Made by a program: the position numbers and the translations under genes
NCBI GenBank assembly: GCA_964429805.1
Contig: CAYSDH010000005.1
Coordinates: forward strand, 41,036-105,035
Length of the DNA stretch: 64,000 nt
Direction: 5' to 3'
From: CAYSDH01 sp964429805
GTDB taxonomy: Bacteria; Bacteroidota; Bacteroidia; Flavobacteriales_D; JABDKJ01
Shown here: one piece after another, positions 25,617 to 35,390 of the stretch
Layout of the letters: each line of letters begins with the position of its first letter
Numbering within the stretch: the first letter of the stretch is position 1
The notes under the pieces: generated by a model
What the model saw: only the letters and a program-made list of their open reading frames with translations
Told to the model about the DNA's origin: nothing
The model's database searches: none

Positions 25617-28222
25617 TTAGCCTAAGGAAGCCAACTTCTCTTCAATCACTTTGATCTTGGCATTCGCATCAGCCTGTTTTTTCTTTTCCATGGCCACAAC
25701 TTGTTCAGGTGCACCTGCCATGAACTTCTCATTTGAAAGCTTCTTCTCCACCCCGATCAGTAATCCTTTGGCTCTTTTCAGCTCTTCTTCGAGCTTCTTC
25801 TTCTCCCCTTCGGTATCAATGTTCTCTCCCATCGGAATGAAGAACTCATTAGACCTGACCATGAATGAAAACGACTGCTCGACTTTGTCTGACGTCTTTT
25901 CAAAACTCGTCAGATTGCATAGTCGAGAGACTGAAGCATCAAACTTATTACTGCGCGTCTCATTCTCTTTGAACTTGAGGTCAATCGGATTTTTAAACGA
26001 AATATTCTTAGTCGCACGTACATTTCGAACTTGAGTGACAAGCTCAGAGAAGTCTTCAAAGTCTTTGAGCAGTTGCTCATCTTGCGCTCCAACTTCTGGC
26101 CAAGACGTAATGACCAAGGCCTCTTCTGGCCCTTTTCGTTCTCTAACAAAATGCCATATCTCTTCAGTGATGAATGGCATAAATGGATGCAGCACTTTGA
26201 GCAAATCTTCTAACACATCGAGCGCCACAGTGAGCGTTTGACGGTCGATTGGTTTGCCATATTCTGGCTTGATCATCTCGAGATACCACGAGCAGTAGTC
26301 ATTCCACACCAGCTTGTATGCCGACATGAGTACTTCAGAAATTCTGAACTGATCATAGCCCGCATTCATCTCAGCCAACACCTGGTTAAATCGAGATCGT
26401 ATCCAGTCATTAGCCACCGCAGCCGATGCGCTCGGCTCCGTATCGACAACTTCCCAGCCTTTGATGAGTCGCATCGAGTTCCAAATCTTATTGGCAAATT
26501 TCTTTCCTTGATCACAGAGTTTGACATCAAAAGGAAGGTCATTTCCAGCTGGCGATGTCAAGAGCATTCCGACACGTACGCCATCTGCTCCGTACTCTTT
26601 CATCAAGTCGATAGGGTCAGGAGAATTTCCGAGTGACTTACTCATCTTTCTTCCCTTATCGTCACGAACGATACCCGTGTAGTAGACATTCTTAAATGGC
26701 TTCTCTCCTTTATACTCATAGCCAGCCATGATCATTCTGGCCACCCAGAAAAACATGATTTCGGGTGCCGTCACCAAGTCATTAGTTGGGTAGTAGTAAT
26801 CTACTTCTTCTTTAGAGTAGAATCCGTTGAAGACAGAAATAGGCCAGAGCCAAGAAGAGAACCACGTATCTAAGACATCTTCTTCTTGCCTGACATCAAC
26901 AGCAGTCAACCCAGTGTTACCAGATTTTTCTTGCGCCTTTTTCAAGGCCTCTTCAGCTGTTTTCGCTACCACAAAATCTTCAGGTCCTTCGCCATAGAAG
27001 AAGGCAGGAATTCGATGTCCCCACCAGAGTTGTCTAGAGATGCACCAGTCCTTAATGTTCTCCATCCAGTGACGATATGTATTGACAAACTTGTCAGGAT
27101 GGAAGAGGACATCTTTTTCTTCTACGGCCTTGAGTGCAGGCTCAGAAATGGCCTTCATATCTACCCACCATTGCAGTGAGAGTCGCGGCTCAATTGGCAC
27201 ATCTGTGCGCTCTGAGAAACCGACCTTGTTTTTATAATTCTCAATCTCGACCATGTGGCCAGCCGCGTCAAGATCTTTTGCAATTTGCTTTCTTACTACA
27301 AATCGGTCTTCGCCAATGTAGAAGCCCGCGGCTTCACTCATCGTACCATTGGCATTGAAAACATCAATGGTTTCTAATTTATGTCTTTGCCCAATATCAT
27401 AATCATTCATATCATGAGCAGGTGTAACCTTTAATGCACCTGTTCCAAAATCCATTTCAACATAGGTATCAAAGATGATTGGCACTTCTCTATTGGCCAT
27501 CGGCACGATGGCTTTTTTACCATGCAGGTGCGTGTATCGCTCATCATCAGGATTGATACAGATGGCGGAATCACCAAGTATGGTCTCAGGACGAGTAGTG
27601 GCGATGGTTAACCACTCGTCTTCTGTGCCCGCCACTTTATACCTGACATGAAAAAGTCGAGAATCCACTTCTTTATGAATCACCTCTTCGTCAGAGAGAG
27701 CGGTCAGTGCGGCAGGATCCCAGTTGACCATGCGCTCACCTCTGTAAATTTTCCCCTTGTCATAGAGGTCTATAAAGGTGTCAATCACAGACTCAGAATA
27801 GTCTTCGTCTAGTGTAAATGTCGTTCGGTCCCAGTCACAAGAGGCACCGAGCTTCTTTAATTGCTCAAGAATAATACCGCCANNNNNNNNNNGAATTCGT
27901 CTCTGGTCAGGTCAGACTTCTTGATGCCTTCTTCTCTCAGCTTACGAACTACTTTTGCCTCTGTAGCAATAGACGCGTGGTCTGTACCCGGCACCCAACA
28001 CGCGTTAAATCCGAGCATTCTGGCTCTTCTCACCAGTACATCTTGTATGGTGTTGTTGAGCATGTGCCCCATGTGCAACACCCCCGTAACGTTAGGTGGA
28101 GGAATGACTACTGTGTATGATTCTCGCTCATCAGGAACGGACTTGAAGTATCCGTGTTCCATCCAGTATGCGTACCATTTGTCCTCTGACTGAGAGGAAT
28201 CATATTTTGCTGGGATTTCCAT
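25617..28222 (-). CDS. valS: Valyl-tRNA synthetase (interrupted by assembly gap)
   Basis: It charges tRNA(Val) and edits Thr mischarging. The N-terminal piece (28222 to 27893) carries the class I HIGH-type motif in [14 protein letters not shown]. The remainder (27881 to 25617) holds the editing domain, KMSKS in [11 protein letters not shown], the anticodon domain and a C-terminal coiled coil. Ten N at 27883-27892 put the two halves out of frame. Known family spacing between TRDEF and GGIILEQL is 11 residues, so 32 bases should replace the N. That restores one frame of 876 codons, 875 residues, the usual length. The gene is therefore probably intact in the organism. Confidence 0.93.
27883..27892. 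other. Assembly gap (10 N) inside valS
   Basis: A placeholder run of ten N. Flanking coding sequence indicates about 32 missing bases (11 residues, with one base of the last codon still present), so the N count is not the true gap length. Confidence 0.95.
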
Positions 28223-28241
28223 CTAAAGTGCTTTAAGCGGG

Positions 28242-28249
28242 CAAAGATA
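28242..28249 (-). promoter_or_regulatory. Candidate -7 box for valS
   Basis: Read on the minus strand, TATCTTTG fits TAnnTTTG and ends 19 bases before the valS ATG. No matching -33 box is seen. Confidence 0.33.
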
Positions 28250-28356
28250 TTGAAATAGAGCCTTATAGACTTTGGAAAGATTAGTGCCATCAACAAGTAT
28301 CTATGGACGGTCTGCTATGGGCAGAATCAACCATAAATCAAGTCTAGTTTTAGGCT

Positions 28357-28977
28357 CTACTCTTCTTCGTCTAGATGAGAAAAATCAGGAACTGGTTCGT
28401 CTTCCAACTGCACTAGCAACACAAAATCAATCATGCTGTGCGCGGCAGCGGCAGACCAGATACCGATGTACTCAGTCATATAGCCTAAGATGATGATGAA
28501 GAAAACCATGACTATACCGTAGACGGAGATGCGCCAGTCTTTGAGCGAGATGTAGCGGTGTATGACCACAAAGAAGACTGACGTAAAAACGATACCAAAC
28601 ATGTATGAGCCTGATGCAGAATTTGCCAAATACTGAATGGCTCCTCTGAAAAACAACTCTTCGCCAAAGCCTACTGCAATTGAGATTAATACACAGTCAA
28701 AAACTGACAAGCGCAAGCCTCTAAACAGCACTTTAAGCTCTTGATAACGGGGACTGCACTTGATAAAGTTGCGGGTTGAAACGAAAAGAGAAATCAACCC
28801 CATCACCAAACCCACCACCAGCCCTAACCCGACCTGGATATGAATGGGAGACTTGCCACGAATCATCACCTGTATGCTCTCTGAGGTAAACAAGTTGATG
28901 AACAACATGCCTAAAAGAGGAAAGACAAAGAGCGTGAAAACCGCTAAACCTAAGACGTTGTTTCTGTTTAAAGCCAT
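28357..28977 (-). CDS. CPBP family intramembrane metalloprotease
   Basis: The 206-residue membrane protein has about six hydrophobic segments. The CPBP (Abi/CAAX-like) motifs are present: EELFFRG with Glu106-Glu107 and Arg111, His140 in VVIHRY, and His180 in AAAAHSMID. These residues form the predicted intramembrane catalytic site. Roles in the family include prenyl-protein processing and bacteriocin self-immunity; none can be chosen here. The start ATG overlaps the stop of the upstream SDR gene (TAATG). Confidence 0.85.
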   Translation of the reverse strand: MALNRNNVLGLAVFTLFVFPLLGMLFINLFTSESIQVMIRGKSPIHIQVGLGLVVGLVMGLISLFVSTRNFIKCSPRYQELKVLFRGLRLSVFDCVLISIAVGFGEELFFRGAIQYLANSASGSYMFGIVFTSVFFVVIHRYISLKDWRISVYGIVMVFFIIILGYMTEYIGIWSAAAAHSMIDFVLLVQLEDEPVPDFSHLDEEE

Positions 28978-29735
28978 TAGATCATGAAGGCTCCATTATT
29001 GATGTCAAGACACTGACCAGTGATCGAAGTTTGTCTATTATCAAAAAGAAACTCAACGAGTGAGGCCACCTCTTCAGGCTCTGACATTTTCTGAAGCGGA
29101 ACAAAGCTCATTTGCTCTCTTCGCGTATCATCAAAAGCCTTGTTTGTGCCATCTGCAAGAAGCTGAATACCCGCTCTGGCCATTTCGGTATCTACCCATC
29201 CTGGCAGAATAGCATTGACCAACATGCGCGAAGGCGCCAACTCCATGGCCAGCGCTTTCACCAAACCTGTGAGCCCACTTTTACTGGCACAATAAGCCGT
29301 GTAATACGGCACTCCAAAACGTGCGAGACAAGAACTCGTCACTACAATATTTCGGTAGGCCTGAGCGCTCTGTTTTAAAAAAGGAAGACACTCCATAATG
29401 GTGTAATACACACCGCTAAGATTGACGTCAATTATCTGCTCCCATCTATCATGCTCACCGTACTCATTTGAGCCACCAATTCCTGCATTGGCAAAAACTC
29501 CAGCCAGGTCTCGGCCTTCCATCACACCAGAATTAAGTGCCTCATGAAGCGCCTTTTTGTCAGAAACATCCACAGAAATAACGGCATGACCATCGCCATT
29601 TAGCGTTGTCACTACTTCTTCTAGCTTTTCTTTTCTGCGACCTATCAAGATAATGGAGTGTCCAGCCTGAGATAATTTAAGAGCCGTGGCGGCACCAATA
29701 CCAGTTCCCGCACCTGTGATAACGTAGCTTTTCAT
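28977..29735 (-). CDS. Short-chain dehydrogenase/reductase
   Basis: A classical SDR of 252 residues: cofactor motif GAGTGIG (8-14), NAG (83-85), catalytic Ser at about 134-135, and YxxxK as Tyr148/Lys152, then PGWVDTEM. The Arg-Arg after the second strand (GRRKEK) suggests NADP(H) preference. The C-terminal TGQCLDINNGAFM resembles the substrate-lid end of FabG-like enzymes. The substrate is unknown. It is co-transcribed with the CPBP gene. Confidence 0.88.
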   Translation of the reverse strand: MKSYVITGAGTGIGAATALKLSQAGHSIILIGRRKEKLEEVVTTLNGDGHAVISVDVSDKKALHEALNSGVMEGRDLAGVFANAGIGGSNEYGEHDRWEQIIDVNLSGVYYTIMECLPFLKQSAQAYRNIVVTSSCLARFGVPYYTAYCASKSGLTGLVKALAMELAPSRMLVNAILPGWVDTEMARAGIQLLADGTNKAFDDTRREQMSFVPLQKMSEPEEVASLVEFLFDNRQTSITGQCLDINNGAFMI

Positions 29736-29881
29736 GTCGTGAATTTGGGCCGAAGGTAAGGGCTTTCTTCCGAGTAGAGTCTCAAGAATTATTATCTGAA
29801 AGAGCGCATTAATTCTCCAAATACCAATGCCCCATCATATCTCGGTTAAACGTAAATTCACTGCTTCAAAAAATTGAGATT

Positions 29882-30442
29882 ATGTCACTGACACCCACGA
29901 CACAAATTCCATTAGGATTTACCGCACCTAACTTCTCGTTGCCAGACACGATAAGCGGTCAGACAATGAGCTTTGACGATGTTAAAGGAATGAAGGGAAC
30001 GCTGGTCATGTTTATCTGTAATCATTGCCCGTTTGTGATACATGTAAAAGATGAGCTCGTCCGAGTGGCCAACGATTATAAAAGCAAGAATATCGGCTTT
30101 GTAGCAATCTCGTCTAATGATGTGTCTACGCATCCGCAAGATGGGCCAGAGCAAATGAAAAAAACTGCCGCTGAATGGCACTTCCCTTTTCCCTATCTCT
30201 ATGACGAAAGTCAGCAGGTAGCCAAGGCCTATGATGCAGCCTGCACGCCAGACTTCGCGTTGTTTGATGCTGACAACAAATGCGTGTACAGAGGTCGATT
30301 AGATGATAGTCGTCCAGGAAATGGGCTAGATCTTGATGGCAAGGACATGCGACATGCCCTTGATGCCATACTGAGTGGAAAAGACATACCTGAGCCTCAT
30401 TACCCAAGTATGGGTTGTAACATAAAGTGGAAGTCTGCATGA
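29882..30442 (+). CDS. Redoxin-domain thioredoxin-like protein
   Basis: The 186-residue protein lacks a signal peptide. It has the AhpC/TSA-like N-terminus (APNFSLPD), then FICNHCPF with Cys46 and Cys49, a CxxC redox pair, and a later ACTPDFALFD cis-Pro segment. It belongs to a cytosolic thioredoxin family with the CNHCP active site, common in Bacteroidota and cyanobacteria, whose substrate is unknown. It heads four overlapping genes, with a nitroreductase next, which suggests a redox unit. Confidence 0.85.
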   Translation: MSLTPTTQIPLGFTAPNFSLPDTISGQTMSFDDVKGMKGTLVMFICNHCPFVIHVKDELVRVANDYKSKNIGFVAISSNDVSTHPQDGPEQMKKTAAEWHFPFPYLYDESQQVAKAYDAACTPDFALFDADNKCVYRGRLDDSRPGNGLDLDGKDMRHALDAILSGKDIPEPHYPSMGCNIKWKSA

Positions 30443-31023
30443 GGCACAATCTGAGCGAAATACGCGAAGTGATTAAAGACAGGAGAACGATTTACCCTGA
30501 ACAATTCTCTGAGCGGGTAGTGCATCGCGAGATCATAGAAGACCTGCTCAATGTCGCCATATGGGCGCCAAGTCATGGCATGACCCAGCCATGGAGATTT
30601 AAAGTCTACATGGAAGAAGGCAGACAGAAACTTTCGGATTTTTTGAGTCAGACCTATACTGACTTTGCTGGAGATGACTTCAAGGAAAAAAAGTTCTTGA
30701 AGGCGCAGTCAAGGCCATTAAAATCTTCGGCTGTAATTGCAGTTGGAATCGAGCCAGACCCAAAGGGAAAAATTCCTGAGTTAGAAGAACAACTTGCTAC
30801 GGCCTGTGCCATTCAAAACATGCATCTGCTCGCTTCTGCACGTGGAATCGGCTTTTTCTGGAGCACCCCAAAATTCATCTATACGGGGCAGTGCAATGAG
30901 TTTTTAGGATTCAGTGAAGAAGGTAAAGTCATGGGATTCATCTATCTCGGCTACCCCGACATCGAGTGGCCAAAAGGGCAACGTAAACCAATCGAATATC
31001 TGACGGAGTGGAACGATGGATGA
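30439..31023 (+). CDS. Nitroreductase family protein (FMN-dependent)
   Basis: The ATG at 30439 overlaps the previous stop (ATGA) and gives 194 residues; an upstream in-frame GTG adds only four. Conserved features are the early RRTIYPEQF, the FMN-contact APSHGMTQPWRF (about residues 38-49), and the later ACAIQNMHLLASARGIGFFW segment. Length fits the small single-domain nitroreductases that reduce nitro-compounds or quinones with NAD(P)H. The natural substrate is unknown. Confidence 0.88.
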   Translation: MRHNLSEIREVIKDRRTIYPEQFSERVVHREIIEDLLNVAIWAPSHGMTQPWRFKVYMEEGRQKLSDFLSQTYTDFAGDDFKEKKFLKAQSRPLKSSAVIAVGIEPDPKGKIPELEEQLATACAIQNMHLLASARGIGFFWSTPKFIYTGQCNEFLGFSEEGKVMGFIYLGYPDIEWPKGQRKPIEYLTEWNDG

Positions 31024-31384
31024 TGATAGCCTTCACATATTTAATCTCACTAACTACAGGCAGCATCCTACAAAGAGGGAGTATCACGTATTCACGTTTC
31101 ACATGAAAGAAGCGGCTGATGCATTTGAAGACTTTCTAAAAAATGACGTGCTCTTTTACGAGCGCGACTCAGATTATGATGATGTAAAACTGGTCACTAC
31201 TCATCTATTTGCCACAAAGAGGAAGGACTTTGATGCGGTAAAAAAACATAGCTATACAGCTCTAGGCCTTCACAGAAAGCAGTTTATCTCAGACCCCATC
31301 ATCAAGTGGGGCATGCTTATTATTTTCTTAATCGCAATCGGATTGGCCGTTTGGGGTTTTATCGTAACGAATTATTATCCATGA
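31016..31384 (+). CDS. Small protein with C-terminal membrane segment, unknown
   Basis: The 122-residue protein has a soluble N-terminal part (about 1-93) rich in charged and aromatic residues and one C-terminal transmembrane helix (about 98-118, MLIIFLIAIGLAVWGFIV). It would be tail-anchored with the soluble part in the cytoplasm. No known domain is recognised. It overlaps both neighbours: eight bases with the nitroreductase and four with the ABC-F gene. Confidence 0.72.
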   Translation: MDDDSLHIFNLTNYRQHPTKREYHVFTFHMKEAADAFEDFLKNDVLFYERDSDYDDVKLVTTHLFATKRKDFDAVKKHSYTALGLHRKQFISDPIIKWGMLIIFLIAIGLAVWGFIVTNYYP

Positions 31385-33354
31385 TTTCAGTATCTGAACT
31401 TTCAGTGTTTTTTGGTGAACGCGTCTTGTTTAACAAAGCTTCATTCTTTGTGTCTGACAAAGACAGAATAGGTCTTGTTGGAAAAAACGGTGCGGGAAAA
31501 TCCACCATGTTGAAGCTCATCATTGGCGAGCAGACAGCATCAGGTGGCGCCATCACTATTCCAAAGGGAAAGACAGTAGGATATTTGCCGCAGCAAATGA
31601 GGCACAATGAAGATGTACCGATTTTGGAAGAAGCATCAAAAGCCTTTGACGAAATAAATAAGACTCAAGACCGTCTAGATGCCATTGGCGTGGAGCTTGG
31701 TGAACGAGACGATTACGAATCGGAAGGATACAGCAGGTTGATTCAAGAGCTGAATGACCTCAATGACCGACTGGTCATTATGGAAACGACCAACCTTCAA
31801 GAGAAGGCCGAGCGTGTGCTCAAAGGCCTTGGTTTTGTTCAAGAAGAATTGTACCGACCGATGTCAGAGTTTTCGGGTGGTTGGAAAATGCGAGTAGAGT
31901 TGGCCAAAATTCTCTTGCAATCGCCAAACATCCTTTTGCTTGATGAGCCGACCAACCACCTTGATATAGAAAGTATAGAGTGGCTTGAAGGTTTTTTAAA
32001 AGTCTATCACGGGTGTATCATGCTGATCTCTCACGACCGTGATTTTTTGGACAACATTACTAACCGGACTATTGAAATATCAAAGGGCCGCATCTACGAC
32101 TATAAGTTTCCTTACTCCAAATACTTGGTGCAACGCACAGACGAGTTGGAGAAGCAAATGAACGCGTACAAAAATCAGCAGAAGGAAATAGAAGAGACTA
32201 AAGTGCTAATTAATAAGTTTCGCGCAAAAAAGAACAAAGCCGCATTTGCTCAAAGTTTGATTAAGAAACTTGATAAGATGGACATCATCGAGGTTGATGA
32301 TTTTGATTCGAGTAAGATTAACATCAAGTTTCCTCCTGCCCCACATAGCGGCAAGGTGGTGGTAAAGGCCGAAGAGCTCAAAAAGCACTACGGAGATAAA
32401 CACATCTTCTCGGACGTGAACCTCATGATTACCAAGCAGGAAAAAATAGCGCTGGTTGGTAAAAATGGTGTAGGAAAAACCACGCTCTTAAAAATACTGA
32501 CCGGACAAGAAAAAGCAGAGGGCGAGTTTAATCTTGGGCATGGAGTCGACATGGGATACTTTGCGCAAGACGAAGCTGAAAAACTCGATGACAACCTTAC
32601 CGTGTTTGAGACAATTGATGATGTGGCGGTGGGTGACATCAGGACTCAAGTCCGAAACATACTCGGGTCCTTTCTCTTTGGTGGTGATGACATAGACAAA
32701 AAGGTCAAAGTACTCTCAGGTGGAGAGCGCACAAGACTGGCTATTTGTAAGCTGCTCTTTCATCCATACAACCTGCTCATCATGGATGAGCCGACTAATC
32801 ACCTTGACCTTCAGAGCAAGGATGTCTTGAAAGAGGCATTGAAAAAATTTGACGGTACACTCATCATCGTTTCTCACGATAGAAACTTCTTACACGGGTT
32901 GGCCAAAGACATCTATGAACTGAGAAAGTCAGGCATCAAACATTTTGTTGGTGACATCTATGAATTCTTGGAAGAAAAAAGAGCTGCGAGCATCGCGGAG
33001 TTTGAGCAAGGTAAGGCCAAGAAAAAGTCAGGTCCGAGCAAATCACAAGCCAAGCCAAAAAAACCAACTGCCGATGGCGCTGACAAGACTCAAAAACTGA
33101 GTTACGAGGAGAAGAAAAACCGCGGCAAGACAATCAGAAAGTTGAAAAACAAAATTCAGCGTACCGAAAAAGAGATAGAAGAAACAGAGGCTAAACTCAA
33201 AAAAATGAACGAGGAGATTGCCAATTTAGACTATGCCGATGCCGAGGCTGCCCAGGCCAAACTAGAGGAATATGACTCTCTTAAAGGCCATGCCGAGTGG
33301 CTTATGTCAGAGTGGGAAAACGCTGAAAAAGAGTTGGGTCAAGTAAATTCTTGA
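31381..33354 (+). CDS. ABC-F family ATP-binding protein (ribosome-associated type)
   Basis: The chosen ATG gives MISVSELSVFFGERVLF, the normal ABC-F start, and 657 residues; it overlaps the previous stop. Two ABC cassettes are present: Walker A GKNGAGKST and GKNGVGKTT, signatures FSGGW and LSGGER, and Walker B plus DEPTNHLD in each. A linker of about 80 helical residues between them and a C-terminal coiled coil (about 560-655) preceded by Lys/Ala-rich linker are typical. There are no membrane segments, so it acts on the ribosome, not as a transporter. The subfamily (Uup-like or antibiotic-resistance) is not determined. Confidence 0.93.
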   Translation: MISVSELSVFFGERVLFNKASFFVSDKDRIGLVGKNGAGKSTMLKLIIGEQTASGGAITIPKGKTVGYLPQQMRHNEDVPILEEASKAFDEINKTQDRLDAIGVELGERDDYESEGYSRLIQELNDLNDRLVIMETTNLQEKAERVLKGLGFVQEELYRPMSEFSGGWKMRVELAKILLQSPNILLLDEPTNHLDIESIEWLEGFLKVYHGCIMLISHDRDFLDNITNRTIEISKGRIYDYKFPYSKYLVQRTDELEKQMNAYKNQQKEIEETKVLINKFRAKKNKAAFAQSLIKKLDKMDIIEVDDFDSSKINIKFPPAPHSGKVVVKAEELKKHYGDKHIFSDVNLMITKQEKIALVGKNGVGKTTLLKILTGQEKAEGEFNLGHGVDMGYFAQDEAEKLDDNLTVFETIDDVAVGDIRTQVRNILGSFLFGGDDIDKKVKVLSGGERTRLAICKLLFHPYNLLIMDEPTNHLDLQSKDVLKEALKKFDGTLIIVSHDRNFLHGLAKDIYELRKSGIKHFVGDIYEFLEEKRAASIAEFEQGKAKKKSGPSKSQAKPKKPTADGADKTQKLSYEEKKNRGKTIRKLKNKIQRTEKEIEETEAKLKKMNEEIANLDYADAEAAQAKLEEYDSLKGHAEWLMSEWENAEKELGQVNS

Positions 33355-33444
33355 TTCCAATACCCTCGAATACTAAAACTGGCAAATTCTTCGTTTCTTG
33401 ATAGCCTTTCCCTGCAAGGAAACTTTTATCGCATACACACGTAA

Positions 33445-34578
33445 ATGTATGCTCATCTGAGCACCATGTGGACATTTGAAACCATTAAGAAGCCTATTGG
33501 CCTAATCATATTATTTGTTGCCTTATCTCTGCAAAGTTTTGCATGGGAAACCGGCAAGGACACTACAAAAGCCTTTGTGGTCTATAATGAGCATGCTATA
33601 GAGCTAGACTCGGCAGCGAACCATAGTGGTTATCTCCACTATTATATGGACTCTATTATGTCACTCTCATCGGTTTCTTCCGAATTAATGAGAGAGCTTG
33701 AGCTATGTAAGTCTATCTACACGAAATCTGAAGACGAGCTAGTTGGCATTATCGACTCGCTTTTTACACTTGACAACATTCCGTATGCGCTTATCAATGA
33801 AATAAATTTTCAGATAGCGCTCAAAGAAGATATACCTGATTTGCCTTTGGCAAGCGAGGCATTTGTCATACCAGATGATGGGTCTGGTTATCCGGCCAAT
33901 TATTTCTATCAAAAATGGAATACAAAAAGCACGAATCCTTACAGTCCTGACCTCTCAAAGTATGACTCGACACTGGTCTTGGATCTTGGTGCCTACCATC
34001 ATCCTGTAGATAATATTGTCACGTCAAGATTTGGTTGGAGAGATGGGCGAAATCACAATGGCATTGATTTGGACTTGGAAGTCTGGGACCCCGTTCACTC
34101 AGCGTGGGACGGTGTGGTACGGTTTGCCTCGTGGGGTGGCGGATTTGGACGGCTCGTCATAGTCAGACACTTCAACGGACTGGAAACATACTACGCACAT
34201 TTGCACCGCTTTAAAGTAGAGCCCGGTGACTATGTGCACGCTGGGCAAGTGGTCGGATTAGGCGGCAGCTCTGGTCACTCGACTGGAAGTCACCTTCATT
34301 TTGAGATCAGATTTAAAGGTATTCCTCTCAATCCTGACCATCTTATAGATTTTAAAGAGCAACAATTGTTGTCAGACCTTATCGTTCTGAATAAAAGTAG
34401 ATGGAGCTATTCGGTATTTCCGAAAGGGACGCTTTTTCACCATGTGAGAAAAGGTGAGTTTTTGCAGCGTATAGCCAGCAGATACGGCACCACCATCTCA
34501 GAATTATGCCATATGAACGGCATCAAGCGGAATGACTACCTTCGGGTCGGTCAAAAATTAAGGGTAGGAAAAGAATGA
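33445..34578 (+). CDS. LysM-containing M23 family peptidase
   Basis: The 377-residue frame begins MYAHLSTMWTF; an ATG at 33466 would start a tighter signal peptide (MWTFETIKKPIGLII, cleavage near SFA-WE). After a helical region come the M23 (LytM/lysostaphin) motifs: His204 and Asp208 in HNGID, HLH at 252-254, and HLHFE (His283, His285), all zinc or catalytic residues. A LysM peptidoglycan-binding motif lies at about 330-376. The product is probably a periplasmic endopeptidase cutting peptidoglycan cross-links. Its stop overlaps the next gene. Confidence 0.9.
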   Translation: MYAHLSTMWTFETIKKPIGLIILFVALSLQSFAWETGKDTTKAFVVYNEHAIELDSAANHSGYLHYYMDSIMSLSSVSSELMRELELCKSIYTKSEDELVGIIDSLFTLDNIPYALINEINFQIALKEDIPDLPLASEAFVIPDDGSGYPANYFYQKWNTKSTNPYSPDLSKYDSTLVLDLGAYHHPVDNIVTSRFGWRDGRNHNGIDLDLEVWDPVHSAWDGVVRFASWGGGFGRLVIVRHFNGLETYYAHLHRFKVEPGDYVHAGQVVGLGGSSGHSTGSHLHFEIRFKGIPLNPDHLIDFKEQQLLSDLIVLNKSRWSYSVFPKGTLFHHVRKGEFLQRIASRYGTTISELCHMNGIKRNDYLRVGQKLRVGKE

Positions 34579-35291
34579 TCTCAAATCTCAGGAATAAGGC
34601 AGTACTTCTATTGCTCCTGGCGGTTCCTTTCGCGCTTAAATCTCAAAACAAGAAGACGACTTTCGGAATTCAGTACAAACCCATCCTTGTGTCTAACATT
34701 GGTGGAGCTGGTTCATTTACCGTTCAGTCAGGAAACTATAAAGTGGATGTCATGCCTCAAACGGGCCATGCCTATGGTATGTTAATACGCACCGACTTGA
34801 GCAAAAACATCACTGTAGAAACTGGTATCAACAAGGTTGAAAGACGATATGAGTACGCTTTTCTGGATATGACTACGAATGCCATGCGCAACGTTGATTT
34901 TGGTTTTGTGAACTACGAGATACCCATCAAAGGATTAATCTACATTCAGCTCAGCGAAAACATGTATATGGATGGTGCCCTAGGTACCTCTCTTGATATT
35001 TATGTGTCAGATGTGACCAGCGCAGATGATTCTGATTTTAGACAAGAGACCTTCAGAGGGCAATGGCTCAAGTTTGCCCTAGAGGCGAGTTTGGGTGCTG
35101 AATATAGAACCAAGAATTTGGGCTACTTCTACCTTGGAGGAACTTTTCATAGCCCTTTTGGAGAAGTGGCTCGCTCTCGAATTCAATATGAGCCGACCAC
35201 AGGTCAACTAGACAACTTTAACTTTGGCTTAAACTCTGGTTACTTGACGGTTGATTTGCGCTATTTCTTTCACGAAGAGCCCAATAAATAG
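34575..35291 (+). CDS. Small outer-membrane beta-barrel protein (PorT-like fold)
   Basis: The 238-residue protein has a signal peptide (LLLLLAVPFALKSQ) and then amphipathic beta-strands to the end. It resembles the outer-membrane beta-barrel family that includes PorT-like proteins, without a clear orthologue call. It is coupled to the M23 peptidase gene by ATGA, so a cell-envelope role is likely. The function is unknown. Confidence 0.72.
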   Translation: MISNLRNKAVLLLLLAVPFALKSQNKKTTFGIQYKPILVSNIGGAGSFTVQSGNYKVDVMPQTGHAYGMLIRTDLSKNITVETGINKVERRYEYAFLDMTTNAMRNVDFGFVNYEIPIKGLIYIQLSENMYMDGALGTSLDIYVSDVTSADDSDFRQETFRGQWLKFALEASLGAEYRTKNLGYFYLGGTFHSPFGEVARSRIQYEPTTGQLDNFNFGLNSGYLTVDLRYFFHEEPNK

Positions 35292-35390
35292 AGCTCATTC
35301 ACGCATGACCACTCCTCAAAGTGCATTAAACCTAAAAAAACACCTGCTTTTAGTGGGGTGTTAGGCGCATACATTGTATTAATGACAGCA

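Noticed and set aside
26238..26636. Plus-strand 132-codon frame opposite valS
   Set aside because: Fully inside conserved valS coding sequence.
33408..33430. Weak TTTCC/GGAAA hairpin after the ABC-F gene
   Set aside because: Five base pairs only, with a broken T tract; below what I would call a terminator.
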